From: UBA5189 sp035631615
GTDB taxonomy: Bacteria > Chloroflexota > Limnocylindria > Limnocylindrales > CSP1-4
DNA: 64,000 bases
Direction of reading: 5' to 3'
Assembly: GCA_035631615.1 (NCBI GenBank)
Contig: DASQIK010000044.1
Span: 1 to 64,000 of the forward strand
Part shown: positions 25,926 to 34,734 of the stretch, one piece after another
Layout: each line of letters begins with the position of its first letter
Numbering within the stretch: position 1 is the first letter of the stretch
Position numbers and translations under genes: made by a program
Notes under the pieces: model-generated
Seen by the model: only the letters and a program-made list of their open reading frames with translations
Told to the model about the DNA's origin: nothing
Databases searched by the model: none

Positions 25926-28900
25926 TCAGTCCCGGTCGCGCTCCGGGCGGATCGGGCGCATCGCCGCCACGAGCTCGGCGTCCACGTGCGCCGTCTCGGC
26001 GGACAGGCGCGCGACGACCGCCTGGGTGAGCTGCCAGGCCTTCAGCGAATCCTTGGGCAGCCGGATGCGGACCTGGTTCGATGCGAACGTCACGTCGGCG
26101 TGGCGGACGCCCGGCATCGAGCCCGGGGTCAGCAGCCGCATCGCCGACGCCCGCGAGAGGCCCATCCCCAACCGGACGACGAGCTGGCCGTCCTCGCGTG
26201 ACATCGACGCGATCCCCGCGGCCTCGGCCGCGAGTCGCAGCTCGGCCACCTCGGCGAGTCGCTGGACGGGCAGCGGCATCGGGCCGAAGCGGTCGGTGAC
26301 CTCCTGGCGGAAGGCGGCCACGTCGCCGGGCGTGCGGGCGCGCGACAGGCGCCGGTACAGCTCCAGCTTCTGGGCCTCCTCGGGGACGTAGTCGTCGGGC
26401 AGGTGCGCCTCGAGCGGGAGGTCGATGACCGCCTGCGGCGCCACGAGCACGGGAGGCCGCATCTCCCGCTCCGCCTTGCGCTCCTCGACGGCCTCAGCGA
26501 GGAGGCGCGAGTACAGGTCGAACCCGACCGCGGCCATGTGGCCGGACTGCTCTCCGCCGAGGATGTTGCCCGCGCCGCGGATCTCGAGGTCGGACAGGGC
26601 GATCTGGAAGCCTGCCCCGAGCTCGGAGGCATTGAAGATCGCCTGGAGCCGCTTGCGCGCCTCCTCGCTCATCCGCTCGCGGCGGCGGTACAGGAGGTAC
26701 GCGTACGCGCGCCGGGAGCTCCTGCCGACCCGTCCGCGGAGCTGGTACAGCTGCGCCAGCCCGAGCGTGTCCGCTCGATCGATGACGATCGTGTTCGCGT
26801 TCGGGATGTCCAGGCCGGACTCAATGATCGTGGTGCACACGAGCACGTCCGCCTCGCCCGAGGCGAACCGGAGCATCACCGACTCGAGCTGGCCCTCGGC
26901 CATCTGCCCGTGCCCGACGACGAGGCGGACGTCCGGCAGGAGCTTGCGGAGCTGCTCGGCCTGGGCCTCGATCGTCTCGACTCGGTTGTGGACATAGAAG
27001 ACCTGGCCGCCGCGATCGAGCTCGCGCAGGATCGCGTCGCGGACGAGGCCGGCGCTCGCCTCCGCGACCCGCGTCTGGATCGGCAGGCGGTCCTCCGGCG
27101 GCGTCTCGATGACGCTCATGTCCCGCACGCCCGCCAGCGCAAGGTTGAGGGTCCGCGGGATCGGCGTCGCCGACAGCGTCAGGACGTCGACCTCGCGCTT
27201 GAGCTGCTTGAGCCGCTCCTTCGCGGCGACGCCGAAGCGCTGCTCCTCGTCGACGACGACCAGCCCGAGATCCTTGAACCGCACGTCGCGGGACAGCAGC
27301 CGGTGTGTCCCGATCACGAGGTCGACCGTGCCGTCCGCGAGGCCGCTGATCGCCTTCTCCTGGTCCGCCTTCGCGACGAACCGGGAAAGGAGTGCGACCT
27401 TCACCGGAAATGGCCCGAACCGGGCGCCGAACGTGGCGTGATGCTGGGCGGCGAGGACGGTCGTCGGGACGAGCACCGCGACCTGCTTGCCGTCCTGGGT
27501 CGCCTTGAACGCGGCCCGGATCGCGACCTCGGTCTTGCCGTAGCCCACGTCGCCGACGACGAGGCGATCCATCGGGCGGATCGCCTCCATGTCGTGCTTG
27601 ACCTCGTTCGCGGCGCGCAGCTGGTCGACCGTCTCCTCGTACGGGAACGCGGCCTCCATCTCCGCCTGCCAGGGCGTGTCGTCCGGGTAGGCGTGGCCGG
27701 GCGCCGAGGCGCGCGACGCGTACAGCGCGAGCAGCTCCTCGGCGAGGTCCGCGACCGCCTTCCTGACCCGCGCCTTCGTGCGCAGCCAGTCGGTGCCGCC
27801 GAGCTTCGACAGCGCGGGGTTCTCGCCGCCGGAGTATCGCGAGATCCGCTCGATCTGCTCGACCGGCACGAAGATCCGGTCCTGGCCCTGAAAGGCGAGC
27901 TCGAGGAAGTCGCGCTCGTCGCCGGTACCGCTGCTGCGCCGGAGCATCCGCTCGTAGCGGGCAATGCCATGGTCGATGTGGACAACGAGATCGCCGGGCG
28001 TCAGTCGCTCGAGGATGTCGCGTGGCACGACGCGCCGCATCGCCTTCGGCCGGCGCACGCGGACATTGCCGAACAGCTCGCGATCCGTCACGAACACCAG
28101 GCCGTCCGGACCGCCGGCGAAGCCGCCGTTCAGGCTGCGATCGATGAGCGTGAGGCTGCTCGGCGTCGGCGCTTCAGGCAGCGCGTTCGTCACTCCGGCC
28201 GACAGGCCGGCCTCCTCGAGGACCTCGGCGAGCCGCGGCGCCTGGTCCGACGCGATCACGATTCGCGGCTGCGTTGCCGCCTTCCCGCTCCCGGGCCGGG
28301 CGGCATCCTCCGCGCGCCACCGCTCCACGGCCTCAGCAATGCGCGCGCCGCGTCCGGGCGGGAGCACCGGCTCCCGCCACCCGAACAGGTCGCCGGACGA
28401 CTTGCCGCCGCCCGCGATGGCATTGCTCACCTCCGACTCCCACGTGAGCTCGAGTGTTCGCGCGGCGAGGAGGCGCCGCTTCCAGTCGCGCGGCGGGAGG
28501 ATCGTCGGGGGCCAGTCCCGTGGCAGCTCCCCCGCCGCGAGGAGGTCGGCGCGCCGCTCGTCCGCCTGGCGCCACAGGAACTCGCCGGCCGCGCCGACGT
28601 CGCCGGGCTCGTCGAGCACGAACAGGGTCTCGGGTGCGAGGTGATCGAGGGCCGTCGCCGGCGCGAGGACCGGCGCCCAGACCTCGGCCGCATCCCCCAC
28701 GGCCGCGGCCCGCGACTCGCTTCGGCCCGCCGCGCGTTCCGCGTCCTGGGCGCCGACGAGCCGTTCGAAGTCCTGGGCGAGGCGCTCCGGGAGTCGCTTC
28801 GCGCCGCTCCCGAGGAGCCCGCGGAGGGTCTCGGCTCCGCCATCGGGCACGAGGAACTCCGAGGCGGGCAGGAGGACGACGCGCTCGATCACGCCGGTCG

Positions 28901-29756
28901 TGCGCTGGTCCGTCGGGTCGAAGGCGCGCAGCGAGTCGATCTCGTCGCCGAACGATTCGATCCGGACGGGCAGCTCCGCGGAGGGCGGGAAGACGTCGAC
29001 GATGCCGCCGCGGCGCGCGAACTCGCCTCTGCCCGCGACCTCGAGCACCGGGCTGTAGCCGAGTCCGAGGAGCTCGCGGAGCAGCGTCCCCTGGGCGAGG
29101 CGCGCCCCGACGCGCAGCTCCAGGGGAGATGGCGGGAGATCGCCCGGAGCGATCGTGTGCTGGAGGAGCGCCTGCACGCTCGCGACCAGGATGCGTGCAC
29201 CTCCGCTGCGCCAGGCGGAGAGCGCGGCGACGCGGGCGGCCGTCTCGTCGGCGACGAGCTCGCTGCGCTCGTAGGCGAGGGCCGTTCGCGGCTCCAGGAT
29301 CGCGACGGCCGCGGGATCGCCGACCCACGCCGCCAGCTCCTCGGCGACGCGGTCGCCGATCTCGGAATCACGCGCCACCCAGCAGATTCGCTCGCCGGCA
29401 ACGAGCGCGAGCGCCGCGGCGAGGTAGCTCTTGGCGCCGTGTGGCACCGACGTGACGCCCGCGTGTCGCCCGGCGTTCGAGGCGGGCGCAGCGATCGGCC
29501 CGAGCCGCTCGCGCAGCGTGGCGAACGCGCCGCTGCCCGCGAGGAGCGGCGGCAATCCGGCGAGATTCGGGAGGCGGCGGCCGGGTCCTGCGCGACGCGA
29601 CGCACCGGCGGACGACGGGGTCGCAGGCTCGGGAGCCGGACGCCGGGGCGCGACCGCGCCCGCCGGCTTGGGGCTCGGAGGCGCATCGAAGGGCCGTTCG
29701 GCCTCGCGGCGCTCCCAGCCCTTGCGCCCGCGGAGCGGCGTCCGGCTGCCGCTCAT
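25926..29756 (-). CDS. mfd: Transcription-repair coupling factor
   Basis: Removes RNA polymerase stalled at lesions and recruits UvrA. 1276 aa: an Arg/Pro-rich N-terminal lead (about 70 residues, longer than usual), UvrB-like domains with degenerate Walker A (SVPHGAKSY), the polymerase-interaction domain with GDLVVHIDHGIARYERML, the helicase with GDVGYGKTEVAIRAAFKA and DEEQRFG, the TRG motif region with GRVGRS, and the C-terminal UvrA-gating domain. ATG 29756 overlaps the pth stop by one base (TGATG). pth-mfd is a conserved bacterial pairing. Confidence 0.96.
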   Translation of the reverse strand: MSGSRTPLRGRKGWERREAERPFDAPPSPKPAGAVAPRRPAPEPATPSSAGASRRAGPGRRLPNLAGLPPLLAGSGAFATLRERLGPIAAPASNAGRHAGVTSVPHGAKSYLAAALALVAGERICWVARDSEIGDRVAEELAAWVGDPAAVAILEPRTALAYERSELVADETAARVAALSAWRSGGARILVASVQALLQHTIAPGDLPPSPLELRVGARLAQGTLLRELLGLGYSPVLEVAGRGEFARRGGIVDVFPPSAELPVRIESFGDEIDSLRAFDPTDQRTTGVIERVVLLPASEFLVPDGGAETLRGLLGSGAKRLPERLAQDFERLVGAQDAERAAGRSESRAAAVGDAAEVWAPVLAPATALDHLAPETLFVLDEPGDVGAAGEFLWRQADERRADLLAAGELPRDWPPTILPPRDWKRRLLAARTLELTWESEVSNAIAGGGKSSGDLFGWREPVLPPGRGARIAEAVERWRAEDAARPGSGKAATQPRIVIASDQAPRLAEVLEEAGLSAGVTNALPEAPTPSSLTLIDRSLNGGFAGGPDGLVFVTDRELFGNVRVRRPKAMRRVVPRDILERLTPGDLVVHIDHGIARYERMLRRSSGTGDERDFLELAFQGQDRIFVPVEQIERISRYSGGENPALSKLGGTDWLRTKARVRKAVADLAEELLALYASRASAPGHAYPDDTPWQAEMEAAFPYEETVDQLRAANEVKHDMEAIRPMDRLVVGDVGYGKTEVAIRAAFKATQDGKQVAVLVPTTVLAAQHHATFGARFGPFPVKVALLSRFVAKADQEKAISGLADGTVDLVIGTHRLLSRDVRFKDLGLVVVDEEQRFGVAAKERLKQLKREVDVLTLSATPIPRTLNLALAGVRDMSVIETPPEDRLPIQTRVAEASAGLVRDAILRELDRGGQVFYVHNRVETIEAQAEQLRKLLPDVRLVVGHGQMAEGQLESVMLRFASGEADVLVCTTIIESGLDIPNANTIVIDRADTLGLAQLYQLRGRVGRSSRRAYAYLLYRRRERMSEEARKRLQAIFNASELGAGFQIALSDLEIRGAGNILGGEQSGHMAAVGFDLYSRLLAEAVEERKAEREMRPPVLVAPQAVIDLPLEAHLPDDYVPEEAQKLELYRRLSRARTPGDVAAFRQEVTDRFGPMPLPVQRLAEVAELRLAAEAAGIASMSREDGQLVVRLGMGLSRASAMRLLTPGSMPGVRHADVTFASNQVRIRLPKDSLKAWQLTQAVVARLSAETAHVDAELVAAMRPIRPERDRD

Positions 29757-30460
29757 CAGCGCTCGCCTTCGTCGGGCGCGTCGGCCTTCGACCGGATCTT
29801 TCGCCAGCCCGTCTTCGTGCGCCGGATCCCGTCGGGTCCGGCCGGTCCGTCGACCGCCCCGGGCGGCGCGAGGAGGTCCTCGTCGGCGGGTCGCAGCTCG
29901 AAGGCGTTGAACCGCGTCGCCGCCTTGTTGGTGCCCTCGCGCGCCCACGCCTCGACGGCGTCGGCCGCGGCATCGAGCAGCTCGTCGAGGCGCTGACGCT
30001 CGTCGGGCTCGAACCTGGTCAGGACGTGGTCGATGAACCGCCCGTCGGGCGCCCCGATGCCGACCCGCAGCCGGCTGAACGCCTCCGACTCGAGCTCGTA
30101 GATGATCGACTTGAGGCCGTTGTGGCCGCCGGGGCCGCCACCCTCTCGGAAGCGCAGCTTGCCGAACGGCAGCGCGAAGTCGTCGACGACCACGAGCATC
30201 TCGGTGAGCGGCGCTCGCTCTCGAGCAAGGACTTTGCGAACAGCGATGCCCGACTCGTTCATGTAGGTCTGCGGCTTGACGAGCAGCAGGTCGAGGCTCC
30301 GGAAGCGCCCGCCGACGACGGACGATGCATCCTTGCTCCGGCCCTTGCCCGCCCAGCCCGCGCGGTCCGCCAACCGGTCGAGCACCATCCAGCCGACGTT
30401 GTGGCGCGTCTGCCGGTACTGCTCACCCGGGTTCCCGAGCCCGATGACGATCTTGTTGAT
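29756..30460 (-). CDS. pth: Peptidyl-tRNA hydrolase (apparent ATC start)
   Basis: Rescues tRNAs from prematurely dropped peptides. The first ATG in frame (30388) would discard the N-terminal strand and the catalytic His. Translating upstream from ATC 30460 gives NKIVIGLGNPGEQYRQTRHN, exactly the family start, including the catalytic TRHNVG. No ATG, GTG, TTG or CTG exists between the in-frame stop (TGA, five codons up) and that strand; GAGGT lies 6 bases before ATC. TYMNESG and GGGPGGHNGLKSI complete the active site. 234 aa, with a charged C-terminal tail about 40 residues longer than usual. Confidence 0.9.
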   Translation of the reverse strand: MNKIVIGLGNPGEQYRQTRHNVGWMVLDRLADRAGWAGKGRSKDASSVVGGRFRSLDLLLVKPQTYMNESGIAVRKVLARERAPLTEMLVVVDDFALPFGKLRFREGGGPGGHNGLKSIIYELESEAFSRLRVGIGAPDGRFIDHVLTRFEPDERQRLDELLDAAADAVEAWAREGTNKAATRFNAFELRPADEDLLAPPGAVDGPAGPDGIRRTKTGWRKIRSKADAPDEGER

Positions 30461-30469
30461 CTCGTTACC

Positions 30470-30733
30470 TCACCGGCGCAGGCGTGTCATCCAAGCAGGC
30501 AGGCACGCCGAACGGCCCCGGGACCACGTCCGGGGGCTTGCACAGATGGTACCCGCCGGCCCGCCCTCATTCGCGAAATCCGCCGAGACGAGGCTCCCGT
30601 CCTCGTCCGAGATCATCACCGGATCGCGCCGAACGGCTTCGCCGTCACAGCCCACGACGGCAAGCGATGGGAACGCGATCGCGAGCGGCAGCCAGCCGCG
30701 GCCCTTCGCGCCGGCCCCGCGCTGCCTCGCCAT
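30470..30733 (-). CDS. Small unknown protein between ybeY and pth
   Basis: 87 aa, ATG 30733, nine bases after ybeY and ending ten bases before pth, all on one strand. Basic N-terminus, then a hydrophobic stretch ending LAVVGC that could be a short signal or lipobox, then an acidic part (ISDEDGSLVSADFANEGG) and a basic tail. The size, spacing and coupling support a real gene; no family is recognised, and it may instead be a spacer. Confidence 0.4.
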   Translation of the reverse strand: MARQRGAGAKGRGWLPLAIAFPSLAVVGCDGEAVRRDPVMISDEDGSLVSADFANEGGPAGTICASPRTWSRGRSACLPAWMTRLRR

Positions 30734-30742
30734 CGGGTGAGG

Positions 30743-31333
30743 CTACCCCGAGAGGAGTCGCCGCTCCAGCGCCCGCATGGCCGATTCGTCGCCGGGCTCT
30801 GCGTGATCCCATCCGCACAGGTGCAGGGTCCCGTGGGTCACGAGGAGTCGCATCTCGTCTGCCGGCGACCAGCGGACGTCGCCGGTCTGGCCGCCCCGGC
30901 CCTCGACGGCCTGCTCGATCGCCCGCTCGACGGAGATCGCGATGTCGCCGATGTGGATGCGGCGTTTCGCCGCGGCACCAGCCGGTTCGGCCGGTTCGGC
31001 CGGTTCGCTCGGCTTGCCGATCCGCGGGAACGCGGCCGGGTCGAGCATCGGAAACGACAGCACGTCGGTCGGGCCGACGACGCCCAAGTGCTCGGCGTTG
31101 AGGTCGGTGAGCTCGGCGTCGTCGGTCAGTACGATCGTTACGGAGCCAGGCGTGGGCGCTCCCGCAGCGTCGAGCGCCTGGGCCGCGGCACGGGCAATCG
31201 TCCTGATCGGGAGGACCGTTGGCTCACTGCCGCGAACGACGACCTCCACGCGCCACGGCGAGATGTAGACCACCCGCGTGCGATCAGTCGCGGGCGCACC
31301 GAAATCTGGCACAGCCACGCTACTGCTAGCCAC
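30743..31333 (-). CDS. ybeY: Endoribonuclease YbeY
   Basis: Zinc-dependent RNase for 16S rRNA maturation and ribosome quality control. 196 aa with GPTDVLSFPM and the metal motif HGTLHLCGWDH (H-x3-H-x5-H) near the C-terminus. An insertion of about 20 residues rich in Glu/Pro/Ala (PSEPAEPAEPAGAAAKR) separates it from HIGDIAIS, where most YbeY proteins have a short loop. The start is uncertain: GTG 31333 is the first; the conserved part begins about 25 residues later. Same order as rpsU-yqeY-pgpH-ybeY in other bacteria. Confidence 0.93.
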   Translation of the reverse strand: MASSSVAVPDFGAPATDRTRVVYISPWRVEVVVRGSEPTVLPIRTIARAAAQALDAAGAPTPGSVTIVLTDDAELTDLNAEHLGVVGPTDVLSFPMLDPAAFPRIGKPSEPAEPAEPAGAAAKRRIHIGDIAISVERAIEQAVEGRGGQTGDVRWSPADEMRLLVTHGTLHLCGWDHAEPGDESAMRALERRLLSG

Positions 31334-31554
31334 ATCGACATCCCGGGACGGTTAACGAACCCAGTCGAGGCTGCCGGAGGTCGTCTCGGCGCCGACACTT
31401 CCCGACCTGAACGTCGCGCCGGATGAAATCGCGACTCGGACCGCGCGCGTGGGCCTTCGATTCTTCGTAACCGTCCGTGGGTGTCGAATTGGCCAAGGTA
31501 TCGGGCGCCGGATACAGGCCAGCCTCGCCAGTCACTCGGAAGCGCCTCCACGGA
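31334..31554. repeat. Inverted-repeat element inside the pgpH-ybeY gap
   Basis: No gene. The sequence CGACATCCCGGGACGGTTA (31339-31357, +) returns in reverse orientation as CGACACCCACGGACGGTTA near 31468-31487, with matching flanks (CGAA, then TCGA-GG/TCGAAGG). The inner end of the second copy, with CTTGGCCA, is repeated upstream of metK (4187-4216; 27 of 30 bases equal). The pair could fold as a long imperfect hairpin of about 150 bases or be the ends of a small decayed mobile element. Confidence 0.5.
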
Positions 31555-33735
31555 TCACGCGGAGGAGCCACTCCTGCCGGAGCCGCCGGCGGCGCGCCGC
31601 GATTCGAGCTCGACGACCTTGCTCTGCGGGTAGGCGACGCGCTGGTGGTACATGCCGAGGAGCTGGGACACGAACGCATCCTGCGCCTTGCTGATGTCGC
31701 GCAGCGTGAGGTCGCACTCGTCGAACTGGCCGTCCTCCATCCGCTCCTGGATGATGCGGGCGACCATCGAGCGAATGGCGGGCTCGTCGCGCGATGACAG
31801 CGAGCGGACCGACGCCTCGACGCCGTCGGCGAGCATGAGCAGCGCGGCCTCGCGGGATTGCGGCTTCGGGCCGGCGTGGCGATACCGGCGCGGATCGACC
31901 GCATCGGCAGCGCGCTGGCCCTCCTCGGTCCCGAGACTCCCGAACGGCGCGGCCGCCTCCTCGCGGGCCTTGGCGTAGAAGTAGCTCATGATCGCGGTCC
32001 CGTGGTGCTGCGGGATGAACGCGATGAGGGACGTCGGCAGCCGCGCCTGGTACGCGACGTCGATGCCGTCGGCGACGTGCTGCTTGAGGATCTGGGCGGA
32101 TTGCTCGGGCTCGAGGTCGTCGTGGACGTTCTCGCCGCCGGCCTGGTTCTCGATGAACGCCGCCGGGTTCGCGAGCTTGCCGACGTCGTGGTAGTAGGCA
32201 GCGACGCGGGTGATCAGCGGGTCCGCCCCGATCGACTCCGCCGCGCGCTCCGCGAGGTTGCCGACCATCAGCGAGTGGTGGTAGGTGCCTGGCGTCTCGA
32301 CGAGGAGCCGGCGCAGCAGCGGCTGGGACGGGTTCGCCAGCTCGAGCAGCTGGAATACGGTCAGCAGCCCGAACACGTTGCCGAGGACGGCGAACGAACC
32401 CACCGCCGCGACGGATGCCCCACCGGCCGACAGCGCCGCCGCCCCGATGAGCTGCACCACGCCGGCGAGGTCACGCTCGCCGAGGAGCGAGAACGCGGTC
32501 ACGACAACGGCCTGCACGACGAAGATCGCGGCGCCGGCCTGGATGAAGGTCTGGAGCTTGTCGCCGCGGCGAATGGCGAGGATGCCGGCCAGACCGCCGA
32601 GCATCGCGTAGGTGCCCAGCTCCAGCGACGGTCCGTTCACGGCGCCGACCACGATCGCGACGACCGCGGTGACCAGGATCGCCGTCTCCGAATCGAGGAG
32701 CACGGTCACGAGCAGGCCGATCGCGGCCAGGGGCAGGATGAACGGCAGCGCGGGGCGGCCCGCGGTGAGCTGCAGCAGCAGCGTCCCGAACGCGATCAGC
32801 AGCCACACCAGGAGCACGACGTTGTTCCGATGCCAGTACGCCGGCCGGAACAGGCGCAGCCAGGCAATCAGCATCGAGACGAGCAGGCCGGACAGGAGCA
32901 GCCAGCCACCGAATGCAGCGAGGTCCGGCTTGCGGACGTCGAGGCCGAGCGCATGGATCCGGGCCATGTCGACGTCGGTGACCCTCGACCCGCTGCGCAC
33001 GATGACCTGGCCCTGGACGATGTCCTCGACGACCGGCGGGACCGCGGCCGCGCGGCGATCACGCTCCTGCTGGGTGAGATCGGCGGAGTAGGAGCTGTTC
33101 GGAACCAGCAACGGCGCGATCAGCTCGGCCGCGAGGGAGCGCTCGTTGTCGCTGAGCCCGCCGGCCATCTGCGACGACAGCCGCTGGCGCGCCTGGGCGA
33201 CCTCCGTATCGCGGAGCTCCGTGCGCTCGGTGACGTCGAGCACGCGCGCCGCCTCGGTCCGGATGGGCGCCCAGCGCTCCGGCTTCATCGACTCGAGGAC
33301 GGTGGCGGCGTCGGCCGGGAGCGTCGGCAGGACGGCATCGAGGAGCGCCTTCCGAGCCGCCGGGGACGTGGTCGGGGCGTACGCGGTGTCGAGCGGGGCG
33401 ACCAGCTTCGTGAACGCCCCGAGCTGCTCGGAGGCGATCGTGATCGCGCGCTCCGACGTGAAGTCGTACTGGGGTTCGACCGCCTGGCGAGCCTGGTCCT
33501 GCGCGGCCGCGGTCAGGACGTCGTTCGTGTAGGTCAGGGCGCGCGGCGCCTTGATGTCGGACTGCGCGAGGTCGCCGGCCTTGAGGTCGATGCCCGGTGA
33601 CAGATCGATGCCGAGCGTCAGCGTCATCGCCACGATCAGCGTGCTCGCCGCGGCGAGGATTCGCGCGATCTCGCGCCTGCTCGGAAGCTTGGGGGTGACC
33701 GCTGGGCCGGCGGTCGCAGCAGCGCTCCCGCTCAC
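31555..33735 (-). CDS. pgpH: Cyclic-di-AMP phosphodiesterase, PgpH type (7TMR-HD)
   Basis: 726 aa membrane enzyme. N-terminal helix (31-48), extracellular 7TMR-HDED domain to about 270, seven membrane helices (about 275-470), then a cytosolic HD phosphohydrolase with HHSLMVGNLAERAAESIG, AYYHDVGKLANP and IPQHHGT as metal ligands. PgpH hydrolyses c-di-AMP. The GTG start overlaps the yqeY stop by 4 bases. In Firmicutes phoH usually lies between yqeY and this gene; here it is missing. Confidence 0.92.
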   Translation of the reverse strand: MSGSAAATAGPAVTPKLPSRREIARILAAASTLIVAMTLTLGIDLSPGIDLKAGDLAQSDIKAPRALTYTNDVLTAAAQDQARQAVEPQYDFTSERAITIASEQLGAFTKLVAPLDTAYAPTTSPAARKALLDAVLPTLPADAATVLESMKPERWAPIRTEAARVLDVTERTELRDTEVAQARQRLSSQMAGGLSDNERSLAAELIAPLLVPNSSYSADLTQQERDRRAAAVPPVVEDIVQGQVIVRSGSRVTDVDMARIHALGLDVRKPDLAAFGGWLLLSGLLVSMLIAWLRLFRPAYWHRNNVVLLVWLLIAFGTLLLQLTAGRPALPFILPLAAIGLLVTVLLDSETAILVTAVVAIVVGAVNGPSLELGTYAMLGGLAGILAIRRGDKLQTFIQAGAAIFVVQAVVVTAFSLLGERDLAGVVQLIGAAALSAGGASVAAVGSFAVLGNVFGLLTVFQLLELANPSQPLLRRLLVETPGTYHHSLMVGNLAERAAESIGADPLITRVAAYYHDVGKLANPAAFIENQAGGENVHDDLEPEQSAQILKQHVADGIDVAYQARLPTSLIAFIPQHHGTAIMSYFYAKAREEAAAPFGSLGTEEGQRAADAVDPRRYRHAGPKPQSREAALLMLADGVEASVRSLSSRDEPAIRSMVARIIQERMEDGQFDECDLTLRDISKAQDAFVSQLLGMYHQRVAYPQSKVVELESRRAAGGSGRSGSSA

Positions 33736-34190
33736 GACGCAAGTGCCCTGCCGACCGCCTGGCTCACCAGCCGGCCGTCGGCCCGGCCGCGGGTCCGCGG
33801 CGAGAGCCAGCCCATGACCTTGCCCATGTCCTTCGGGGTCGTCGCGCCCGTGGCCTCGATCGCCTCGGCCACGAGGGTCGAGATCTCGTCCGCCGACAGC
33901 TGCTCCGGCAGGAACGCGGACAGGATCCCGATCTCGGCCTCTTCCTTCGCCGCGAGATCCTCCCGCGCGCCCTTGCGGAACGCCTCGACCGACTCCCGGC
34001 GGGTCTTGACCTCGCGCGCGAGCACGCCGGCTACCTCGTCGTCGGTGTACGCCCGGCGATCGCGCTTCTCGGCGTTGTAGATGGCGCTCTCGGCCATCCG
34101 CAGCGTGTCGCGGCGCAGCGCATCACCCGACCGCATCGCGGCCGTGATCTCTGCCTGCATTCGCTCTCGGAGGGTCACCGGTGTCGGCAC
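33732..34190 (-). CDS. GatB/YqeY domain protein
   Basis: 152 aa, the usual YqeY length. Two parts: helical N-terminus (RDTLRMAESAIYNAEKRDRR) and tail domain with EEAEIGILSAFLPEQLS and the GWLSPRTRGRADGRLVS ending, resembling the tRNA-contacting tail of GatB. Function unproven; linked to translation by its place after rpsU. Starts 40 bases after rpsU. Confidence 0.92.
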   Translation of the reverse strand: MPTPVTLRERMQAEITAAMRSGDALRRDTLRMAESAIYNAEKRDRRAYTDDEVAGVLAREVKTRRESVEAFRKGAREDLAAKEEAEIGILSAFLPEQLSADEISTLVAEAIEATGATTPKDMGKVMGWLSPRTRGRADGRLVSQAVGRALAS

Positions 34191-34230
34191 CTGCGGGCGG
34201 GACCGCCGGGGCTGAGCGTCCCGAACGGGA

Positions 34231-34416
34231 CTAGCCCTGCGGGGTCCGTGCGTTCTTCTTGCGCTTCGCTTCCTTGCGCTTCCGCTTCACGCTCGGCTTC
34301 TCGTAGTGCTCGCGACGGCGAGCCTCGGCGAGGATGCCCGACTGCTGGATCTTCTTGTTGAAGCGGCGCAGTGCGCTCTCGAACGTCTCGTTCTCACCCA
34401 CTCGAACTTCTGCCAA
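34231..34416 (-). CDS. rpsU: 30S ribosomal protein bS21
   Basis: 61 aa. AEVRVGENETFESALRRFNK is the family N-terminus, and the end is the usual Lys/Arg tail (KRKRKEAKRKKNARTPQG). The start is TTG 34416, 8 bases after GAGGAGGTGA; GTG 34428 lies inside that ribosome site and is unlikely. First gene of the rpsU-yqeY-pgpH-ybeY-pth-mfd run. Confidence 0.95.
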   Translation of the reverse strand: MAEVRVGENETFESALRRFNKKIQQSGILAEARRREHYEKPSVKRKRKEAKRKKNARTPQG

Positions 34417-34734
34417 TCCGGGATTCACCTCCTCGGGCCGACCATCTCGTGCATGCCAGGCTCGCGGCCCGCGGCCTCGGCACGGCCCCTCGCAGGGCCG
34501 CCGGAGTGTATCCCCTTCCATCGCGAGTGTCACCGGTCGCAATGACCTTGCAATTACGCTCGGGCGGGCCAGGCAAACCGAGGCTGGAGTACCGCCAGAT
34601 CCTCGGTACCGGCGTTGGCCGCGCCGATTTGGCACTTTCCTGCGGGACGGCACCGGGCGTGGCATTGGACGACCAGCGCGAGGTGGATCGCTTCAGACGG
34701 CCGGTCAAGGGCTGCGGGATGCAATGCCACGCGC
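34417..34734. other. Gene-free stretch before rpsU
   Basis: No gene is seen. It should hold the rpsU promoter, which I could not pin down. GCCAGATCCTC at 34591-34601 is shared with the hairpin-rich stretch at 2554, suggesting a relic of the same repeat family. TACCGCCAGATCCTCGGTA contains the short pairing TACCG/CGGTA. Confidence 0.3.

Noticed and set aside
26403..29996. Very long open frame on the strand opposite mfd (nearly 1200 codons)
   Set aside because: It mirrors mfd codon by codon, is extremely rich in Arg/Asp/Val/Leu as expected for antisense of GC-rich codons, and has no domain signature.
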